Shown here in pieces: positions 58,918 through 64,000 of a DNA stretch of 64,000 nt (position 1 is its first letter; each line of letters begins with the position of its first letter). The notes beneath the pieces are model-generated. The model ran no database searches. It saw only the letters and a list, made by a program, of their open reading frames with translations, and had not been told where the DNA came from. Origin of the DNA: Micromonospora lupini str. Lupac 08. Its GTDB lineage: Bacteria > Actinomycetota > Actinomycetes > Mycobacteriales > Micromonosporaceae. The DNA lies in the NCBI RefSeq assembly GCF_000297395.2, contig NZ_HF570108.1, positions 979,810 to 1,043,809 on the forward strand, written 5' to 3'. The translations under genes were made by a program, and so were the position numbers.

Positions 58918-60225
58918 ATGATGAAGCAGTTGGTGGACAAGACCGGACGCGACTCCCGGGCGGAGAACACGGGCACCTCCGAGGCCGTGCTGCCCGGCGA
59001 CCTGATGACCAACCGCCAGCGGGCGCAACTCGTCCTCGTGCTCGGCGCGTTGATCGCGATCGGCCCGTTGACCATCGACATGTACCTGCCGGCGCTGCCG
59101 GCCATCACGGCGGGTCTGCAGACCACCGAGACGGCCGTGCAATTGACGCTCACCGGCACGCTTGTCGGCCTCGCGCTGGGCCAGTTGCTGGTCGGGCCGC
59201 TCTCCGACGTGGTCGGGCGGCGCCTGCCGCTGCTCGCCGGGCTGGCCGCGCACATCGTGGCCTCCGTGCTGTGCGTCTTCGCGCCCAACATCGCCGTGCT
59301 CGGCGCGCTGCGCGTCCTGCAGGGCCTCGGCGTGGCGGCCGCCACCGTGGTCGCCACCGCCGTCGTCCGCGACCTGTTCAGCGGCGCCTCGTTCGCGCGG
59401 ATCTTCTCGCGCCTGATGCTGGTCATGGGTCTGGCGCCGATCCTCGCGCCGACGCTGGGCAGCGGGCTGCTGCGCTGGACCGAGTGGCGGGGTGTCTTCG
59501 CGGCGCTTGCCGTGCTGGGCGCGTTGCTGATCGTCGTCGCGGCGTTGCAGCTGCCGGAGACCCTTGCGGTGGCACGCCGTCGACACGGCGGGGTGGCCGC
59601 GACCCTGCGCGACTACCGGGGGCTGCTCAACGACCGCGCGTTCGTCGGTCTGGTGCTCGTCGCCGGGCTGGCCATGGCGGCACTGTTCGCGTACGTGTCC
59701 GGGTCGTCCTTCGTCCTGCAGGACCAGTACGGCCTCGACGAGCAGCAGTTCGGCCTGGCCTTCGGCGCCGGTGCCGTCGGCCTGATCGGGGGCACCCAGT
59801 TCAACGTCCGGCTGCTGCGGCGCTACACCCCGCAGCAGATCCTCGTCAGCGCCCTGATCGCCGGAACGGCCGCCGGACTGCTGCTGGTCGTGTTCGCCGC
59901 CACCGGCTTCGGTGGCCTCGGCACCCTGCTCGCGTCGCTGTGGCTCGTGCTGGCCGCGGCGGGCCTGGCCCTGCCGAACGCTCCGGCGCTGGCCATGAGC
60001 CGGCACAGCGAGGCCGCTGGCACGGCCGCGGCGCTGCTCGGTGCCGTGCAGTTCGGCGTCGGCGCGTTGTCGGCGCCCCTGGCCGGCCTGTTCGGCACGG
60101 GGAGCGTACCGATGGCGATCGTCATCGCGGGCGGCATGGCCGCGGCGCTGGCGGTCATGGTCCTGGTCGTGCCCCGCGCCACCCTCGGCGCGGTCGACCC
60201 GGACCTGGCCGTCGCCGTGCACTAG
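58918..60225 (+). CDS. Bcr/CflA-type MFS drug exporter
   Basis: 435 residues; ATG 58918 (or the adjacent 58921) follows GAGAGATCGAG. Twelve helices of the DHA1 type: motif D1 and A region GLALGQLLVGPLSDVVGRR, LRVLQGLGVAAATVVATAVVRD (motif B with Arg), LAPILAPTLGSGLL (motif C). The Bcr/CflA subgroup exports chloramphenicol, bicyclomycin or other small drugs by proton exchange. Its 3' end is duplicated twice in tandem downstream. Confidence 0.93.
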   Translation: MMKQLVDKTGRDSRAENTGTSEAVLPGDLMTNRQRAQLVLVLGALIAIGPLTIDMYLPALPAITAGLQTTETAVQLTLTGTLVGLALGQLLVGPLSDVVGRRLPLLAGLAAHIVASVLCVFAPNIAVLGALRVLQGLGVAAATVVATAVVRDLFSGASFARIFSRLMLVMGLAPILAPTLGSGLLRWTEWRGVFAALAVLGALLIVVAALQLPETLAVARRRHGGVAATLRDYRGLLNDRAFVGLVLVAGLAMAALFAYVSGSSFVLQDQYGLDEQQFGLAFGAGAVGLIGGTQFNVRLLRRYTPQQILVSALIAGTAAGLLLVVFAATGFGGLGTLLASLWLVLAAAGLALPNAPALAMSRHSEAAGTAAALLGAVQFGVGALSAPLAGLFGTGSVPMAIVIAGGMAAALAVMVLVVPRATLGAVDPDLAVAVH

Positions 60226-60295
60226 AGAGCCAGCCCTGGCCGTCGCCGCGCAGCAGAGAGCGCCCAGCCCTGGCCGTCGCCGCGCAGTGGAGAGA
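60204..60295 (+). repeat. Tandem copies of the MFS gene 3' end
   Basis: CCTGGCCGTCGCCG at 60204, 60235 and 60269, each followed by (T/C)GCA and a GAGAG block. Copy 1 is the last eight codons plus TAG of the MFS gene; copies 2 and 3 lie after the stop and have CAG or TGG where copy 1 has TAG. Unit sizes are 31 and 34 bp. Confidence 0.8.
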
Positions 60296-60322
60296 GGGCG
60301 GGCCGGGTCTCCCGGCCCGCCC
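60296..60322. terminator. Convergent terminator
   Basis: Perfect 12-bp stem GGGCGGGCCGGG (60296-60307) with 60311-60322, TCT loop. It separates the MFS gene and the 60328-60993 gene, serving both. Confidence 0.75.
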
Positions 60323-60327
60323 GACGA

Positions 60328-60993
60328 TCAACGGATCTCGGTGGTGTCCTCGGGACGCGACTGGCCGCGCGGCGGGGCGGACCACGGCGATTCACCGCCC
60401 ACCCGGCGGGGCAGCGGTTCGGTAGGCGTCGGATCCGCCGGGTAACCCAGGGTCAGCGGAGCGGTGTCGCGCTCCGCGGTCTCGGGCGACGGCCAGTCGG
60501 TGAGGGTGAAGTCGTCGCTGCGCGGGCCGTCCGCAGGCGCCGGCGTCAGGGCCGGCGCGGTAGCGGCCTGCGGCCACTGCCGCCAGCGTTGACCGCTGAA
60601 CGTCGCCATCAGCAGCAGCAGGCCGAGCAGGAAGAGCGTGCCGTTCTCCACCGGCAGCCGCAGCGGCAGCGGGTCACCGAGCACCTTCCACCCCTGCGGG
60701 ATCGCGTCGCGCACCTCGAAGGGCGCCACGAACATCCCGACATAGGGGGTGACCAGCAGCAGCCCGGCCACCAGCGGGCCCGCCGGTGAGAAGCGCAGTG
60801 TGCCGAGCAGCCCGAGCAGGACACCGCCGACGCCGAGGTACACGGCCGGCTCGATCAGGTTGGCGGTGTTGAAGGTGCCGATCTCCACCCAGCGGTCGAC
60901 CGTCCGGCTCGACCCGTCCTGCCCGAGTGTGACAAGCGCCCACGTGATGGGTGCCACCACCAACCCGGCGAGGAAGCTCCAGAGATGTCGCAT
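60328..60993 (-). CDS. Membrane protein, unknown function
   Basis: 221 residues from ATG at 60993. About four helices in the first 135 residues (WSFLAGLVVAPITWALVTLG, AVYLGVGGVLLGLLGTL, PLVAGLLLVTPYVGMFVA, LFLLGLLLLMATFSG), then a disordered acidic Pro/Thr-rich cytoplasmic tail. No recognised domain; this type is restricted, as far as I can tell, to actinobacteria. Its start codon is 23 bases from that of the divergent thioesterase gene. Confidence 0.78.
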   Translation of the reverse strand: MRHLWSFLAGLVVAPITWALVTLGQDGSSRTVDRWVEIGTFNTANLIEPAVYLGVGGVLLGLLGTLRFSPAGPLVAGLLLVTPYVGMFVAPFEVRDAIPQGWKVLGDPLPLRLPVENGTLFLLGLLLLMATFSGQRWRQWPQAATAPALTPAPADGPRSDDFTLTDWPSPETAERDTAPLTLGYPADPTPTEPLPRRVGGESPWSAPPRGQSRPEDTTEIR

Positions 60994-61016
60994 CCGCGCA
61001 CCGTACCGTTTCCGGC

Positions 61017-61535
61017 ATGACCGAGCACCTCTCCGCCGCTCCGACCGGCAAGCCGACGTCGTACTCCCGCGTCACCCTCAGCAAGATCATGACCGCGGTG
61101 GACGTGAACCTCTACGGGACCGTCCACGGCGGGGTCCTGATGAAGTTCGTCGACGACGTGGCGGGCGCCGCCGCGGCCCGGCACAGCGGCGGAACGGCGG
61201 TCACCGCGGCGATCGACGAGATCGTCTTCTCCGAGGCCGTCCGGGTCGGTGACCTGGTGCACGCGCACGCCCAGGTGAACTGGACCGGGCAGACGTCGAT
61301 GGAGGTGGGCGTGCGGGTCGTCGCCGAGCGGTGGGACTCGGCCGAGGACGCCCCGGTGCGGGTGGCCACGGCGTACCTGGTCTTCGTCGGGGTGGACGTC
61401 GGCGGCGCGCCGCGCACGGTCCGTCCGGTGCTGCCGGAGACGCCGGAGGACGAGCGCCGGTACCGGGAGGCCGAGATCCGGCGCGAACACCGCCTGGCCC
61501 GCCGCCGGGCCATCCAGGCGCACCGGGCGGGCTGA
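61017..61535 (+). CDS. Hotdog-fold acyl-CoA thioesterase (YciA/ACOT type)
   Basis: 172 residues from ATG 61017. Conserved segment VNLYGTVHGGVLMKFVDDVAGAAAARH (about 31-57) containing the N-x-x-G-x-H-G and catalytic Asp, and VRVGDLVHAHAQVNWTG; C-terminal extension basic (RREHRLARRRAIQAHRAG). It hydrolyses acyl-CoA. No ribosome site precedes the ATG and the divergent start is 23 bases away, so it may be leaderless. The acetoacetyl-CoA ligase gene lies 142 bases downstream. Confidence 0.92.
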   Translation: MTEHLSAAPTGKPTSYSRVTLSKIMTAVDVNLYGTVHGGVLMKFVDDVAGAAAARHSGGTAVTAAIDEIVFSEAVRVGDLVHAHAQVNWTGQTSMEVGVRVVAERWDSAEDAPVRVATAYLVFVGVDVGGAPRTVRPVLPETPEDERRYREAEIRREHRLARRRAIQAHRAG

Positions 61536-61677
61536 ACCACATGGGTGGAGGCGCCGCAGTGTGGGCCGGGCACGCGTCGATCGGCGTACCCGGTGCGCAG
61601 AATGGCGCTTCGAGGTAGGGCAAGATGGCGCCACGGCCCATTCACAGTGTCGTGCGGGGCCAGGGGAGGGTGGAGCA

Positions 61678-63687
61678 GTGGGTGACGTGCTGTGGACGCC
61701 GCCGGCGGACGTGCTCGAGCGGTCCCGGATCGGCGACTACCTGCGTTGGCTGCGAGAGCACCGTGGGCTGGACTTCGCCGACTACGACGCGCTGTGGCGG
61801 TGGTCGGTCACCGACCTGGACGCGTTCTGGCGCTCGATCTGGGACCACTTCGAGGTGATCGCGCACACCCCGCCGACCGCCACCCTGGCCGAGCGGGGGA
61901 TGCCGGGTGCCCGCTGGTTCCCCGGCGCCACCCTCAACTACGCCGAGAACGTGCTGCGGATGCCGGGTCGCGCCGACGACGATCCCGTCGTCCTCGCGCA
62001 CGGCCAGACCCGGCCGCCGGTCACCCTCACCGCCGGGGACCTGCGCGAGCAGGTCCGCCGGGTGTCGGCCGGTCTGCGCCGGCTCGGCATCACCGCCGGT
62101 GACCGCGTGGCGGCGTACGCCCCCAACATTCCGGAGACGTACGTCCTGCTGCTGGCCACCGCGAGCCTGGGCGCGATCTTCTCGTCCTGCGCGCCCGAGT
62201 TCGGTACGCGCAGCGTCACCGACCGCTGGCAGCAGATCGAGCCGACGGTGCTTGTCGCCGTGGACGGCTACCGCTACGGCGACAAGCCGGTGGACCGTCG
62301 TGCCGAGGTCGCCGCGATCCGGGCCGCCCTGCCGTCGCTGCGCCACACCGTGAGCATCGGCTACCTCGACCCGACGGGCCCCGCGCCCGAGGGGGCACTG
62401 GGCTGGGCCGAGCTTGCCGCGCCCACCGACGAGCCGTTGACGTTCACGCCGGTGCCGTTCGACCACCCGCTGTACGTGCTCTACTCCTCGGGCACCACCG
62501 GCCTGCCGAAGCCGATCGTGCACGGCCACGGCGGCATCCTGCTGGAACACCTGAAGATGCTCGCCCTGCACCACGACCTCGGCCCGGCCGACAGGTTCTT
62601 CTGGTTCACCACCACCGGCTGGATGATGTGGAACTTCCTGGTCTCCGGGCCGGCGGTGGGCGCGGCCATCGTGCTCTTCGACGGCAACCCGGGGGTCCGG
62701 GCGGAGCCCGGCCGGCCGGCCGAGCCCGACCTGGGCGCGCTGTGGCGGCTGGCGGCGGAGACCGGCACCACGTACTTCGGCACCTCGGCGCCCTTCCTGC
62801 TGGCCTGCCGCAAGGCCGGCCTGGTGCCCCGCGAGGTCGCCGACGTGTCCGCGCTGCGCGGCGTCGGCTCCACCGGTGCGCCGCTGCCCGCCGAGGGCTT
62901 TCACTGGGTGTACGACACCGTCGGCGACCAGGTGCAGCTCCAGTCGCTGTCCGGCGGCACCGACGTGTGCACGGGGTTCGTCGGCGGGGTGCCGCTGCTG
63001 CCGGTGTACGCCGGTGAGATCGCCTGCCGCGCGTTGGGCGCCAAGGTGGAGGCCCGCTCGGCCGACGGCACCCCCGTGATCGGCGAACTGGGCGAGCTGG
63101 TGATCACCGAGCCGATGCCGAGCATGCCTGTGGGTTTCTGGAACGACCCGGACGGCACCCGCTACGCCGAGGCGTACTTTTCCGTCTACCCAGGCGTCTG
63201 GCGGCACGGCGACTGGATCACCATCAACTCCCGCGGCGGCTGCGTGATCACCGGGCGCTCCGACGCCACACTCAACCGTGGCGGGGTCCGGCTCGGCACC
63301 GCCGAGTTCTATTCGGTGGTCGAGGGCCTCGACGAGGTCGTCGACTCGGTGGTGGTGCACCTGGAGGACGACGAGGGCGGCGCCGGCGAGCTGCTGCTCT
63401 TCGTGGTGCTGGCCGACGGGCTGACCCTGGACGACGCGCTGCGGAAGAAGATTTGCCGCGAGCTGCGTACCGCGCTCTCGCCCCGGCACGTGCCCGACGA
63501 GATCCACCAGGTCCGCGCCGTGCCCCGCACCCTTTCGGCGAAGAAGTTGGAGGTGCCGGTCAAGAAGATCCTCACCGGCACCCCGGTCGACCAGGCCGCC
63601 GCGAGGGGCGCGCTGGTGAACCCCGAGTCCCTGGCGTCCTTCGCCACCTTCGCCGAACGCCGAACCACGATCCAGCGGCCCGCCTGA
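61678..63687 (+). CDS. Acetoacetate-CoA ligase (acetoacetyl-CoA synthetase)
   Basis: 669 residues from GTG 61678, set by GGGGAGGG about 9 bases upstream. AMP-forming acyl-CoA synthetase: P-loop LYSSGTTGLPKPIVHGHGG, WFTTTGWMMWNFLVSG, GGTDVCTGFVGG, the hinge/RSDATLNRGGVRLGTAE and the acylated Lys in TLSAKKLEVPVKK near the C-terminus. The N-terminal RIGDYLRWLREHRGLDFADYDALWRWSV and the GGVRLGTAEFY variation fit acetoacetyl-CoA synthetase rather than acetyl-CoA synthetase. It activates acetoacetate for lipid or PHB metabolism. The thiolase and thioesterase in this window use the same metabolites. Confidence 0.92.
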   Translation: MGDVLWTPPADVLERSRIGDYLRWLREHRGLDFADYDALWRWSVTDLDAFWRSIWDHFEVIAHTPPTATLAERGMPGARWFPGATLNYAENVLRMPGRADDDPVVLAHGQTRPPVTLTAGDLREQVRRVSAGLRRLGITAGDRVAAYAPNIPETYVLLLATASLGAIFSSCAPEFGTRSVTDRWQQIEPTVLVAVDGYRYGDKPVDRRAEVAAIRAALPSLRHTVSIGYLDPTGPAPEGALGWAELAAPTDEPLTFTPVPFDHPLYVLYSSGTTGLPKPIVHGHGGILLEHLKMLALHHDLGPADRFFWFTTTGWMMWNFLVSGPAVGAAIVLFDGNPGVRAEPGRPAEPDLGALWRLAAETGTTYFGTSAPFLLACRKAGLVPREVADVSALRGVGSTGAPLPAEGFHWVYDTVGDQVQLQSLSGGTDVCTGFVGGVPLLPVYAGEIACRALGAKVEARSADGTPVIGELGELVITEPMPSMPVGFWNDPDGTRYAEAYFSVYPGVWRHGDWITINSRGGCVITGRSDATLNRGGVRLGTAEFYSVVEGLDEVVDSVVVHLEDDEGGAGELLLFVVLADGLTLDDALRKKICRELRTALSPRHVPDEIHQVRAVPRTLSAKKLEVPVKKILTGTPVDQAAARGALVNPESLASFATFAERRTTIQRPA

Positions 63688-63726
63688 AGGTTCCTGCCGG
63701 ACGGCTCACCCGGGCCCAGGCCCGGC

Positions 63727-63938
63727 GCGGTGCTGGCCATGTGCGGTGCTGGCCACGTGCGGTGCTGGCCACGTGCGGTGCTGGCCGTGTGCGGATGCCG
63801 GTCACCTGTGGGGCCGGCCACGTGCGGGGGCTGTCACCTGCGCGGCCGGCCACGTGCGGGGGCTGTCACCTGCGCGGCCGGCCACGTGCGAGGGCTGTCA
63901 CCTGCGCGGCCGGCCACCTGCGCGGCCGGCCATGTGCC
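63727..63938. repeat. Tandem array with 16/32-bp period
   Basis: Four 16-bp units (63727, 63743, 63759, 63775; GCGGTGCTGGCCACGT type), a 21-base irregular link, three 32-bp units (63812, 63844, 63876; GGCCGGCCACGTGCGGGG type), then two 16-bp half units (63908, 63924). Most units contain GGCCACGTG. It is the main content of the 313-base gene-free end of the window; no gene is seen. Confidence 0.85.
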
Positions 63939-63944
63939 ACCAGC

Positions 63945-64000
63945 AACCTTTGCTCTGCTTACGCCGACGCAACGGTCTGGGCCTCCCAGCGTTGCGTCGG
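63945..64000. repeat. Left part of a CTTTGCTCTGCTT palindrome cut by the window end
   Basis: CCTTTGCTCTGCTTACG starts at 63947 and matches the outer arm of 29512-29600. The inner arm CCGACGCAACG (63964-63974) already pairs with CGTTGCGTCGG (63990-64000). The outer right arm would begin just after the window. Confidence 0.7.

Noticed and set aside
63727..63938. CRISPR array or attachment-site cluster.
   Set aside because: Tandem units of 16/32 bp without unique spacers; no integrase.

Overview
The window is chromosomal DNA of a high-GC actinomycete, most probably a Micromonosporaceae member (Micromonospora-like). Evidence: very G/C-rich third codon positions, many GTG and TTG starts, a mycothiol gene (mca), actinobacterial-only families (DUF501, DUF4307, FtsB-like DivIC), and two blocks whose gene order recalls Mycobacterium tuberculosis Rv1020-Rv1026 (mfd, mazG, lipoprotein, eno, DivIC, DUF501, ppx) and Rv1074c-Rv1084 (thiolase, SGNH, cbs, metB, greA, DUF4307, mca, small membrane protein, DUF255). 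No phage, plasmid, insertion sequence or biosynthetic cluster is visible; the genus is inference.

Layout. 1-10.3 kb: mfd 3' end, SurA-like lipoprotein, mazG, DUF885 hydrolase, an opposing lipoprotein, eno, FtsB-like protein, DUF501, argA and ppx. 10.4-18.5 kb: PadR/HAAS pair, small secreted or membrane proteins, dienelactone hydrolase, family-5 uracil-DNA glycosylase, and a tightly coupled DUF4129/membrane/MoxR/DUF58/membrane operon. 18.6-31 kb: type II NADH dehydrogenase, a large membrane protein, tRNA-Leu(UAA), two tandem Bax-inhibitor-1 proteins, thiolase, two overlapping SGNH hydrolases, DUF1232, cystathionine beta-synthase, a GNAT protein and RNase Z. 31-48.7 kb: msrA, HIT protein, secreted beta-propeller, metB, amidase, DUF4328 protein, ilvA, greA, DUF4307, mca, GGDEF-EAL protein, DUF255 thioredoxin-fold protein, pdxH, purK and purE. 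48.7-64 kb: a 1632-residue zinc-ribbon membrane protein, UDP-glucose dehydrogenase, acyl-CoA dehydrogenase, S9 peptidase, MFS exporter, membrane protein, hotdog thioesterase and acetoacetyl-CoA synthetase.

How genes work together. Sulfur metabolism recurs (cbs, metB, mca, msrA) beside PLP supply and use (pdxH, cbs, metB, ilvA). purK and purE are consecutive purine steps. Acyl-CoA handling recurs at thiolase, acyl-CoA dehydrogenase, thioesterase and acetoacetyl-CoA ligase. Most of the window is housekeeping.

The most interesting signals lie between genes. First, the RNase Z operon has a ~250-nt leader: a promoter, an almost leaderless 19-codon ORF whose codons 2-6 are nearly the full complement of the 16S rRNA 3' end, a 10-bp stem that ties the end of that ORF to downstream RNA, and a possible three-way junction just before the rnz ribosome site. 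Second, several long intergenic inverted repeats fall into families, and some supply the stop codon of the preceding gene. Third, there are tandem arrays with 16/32-bp periodicity at 48.7 and 63.7 kb.
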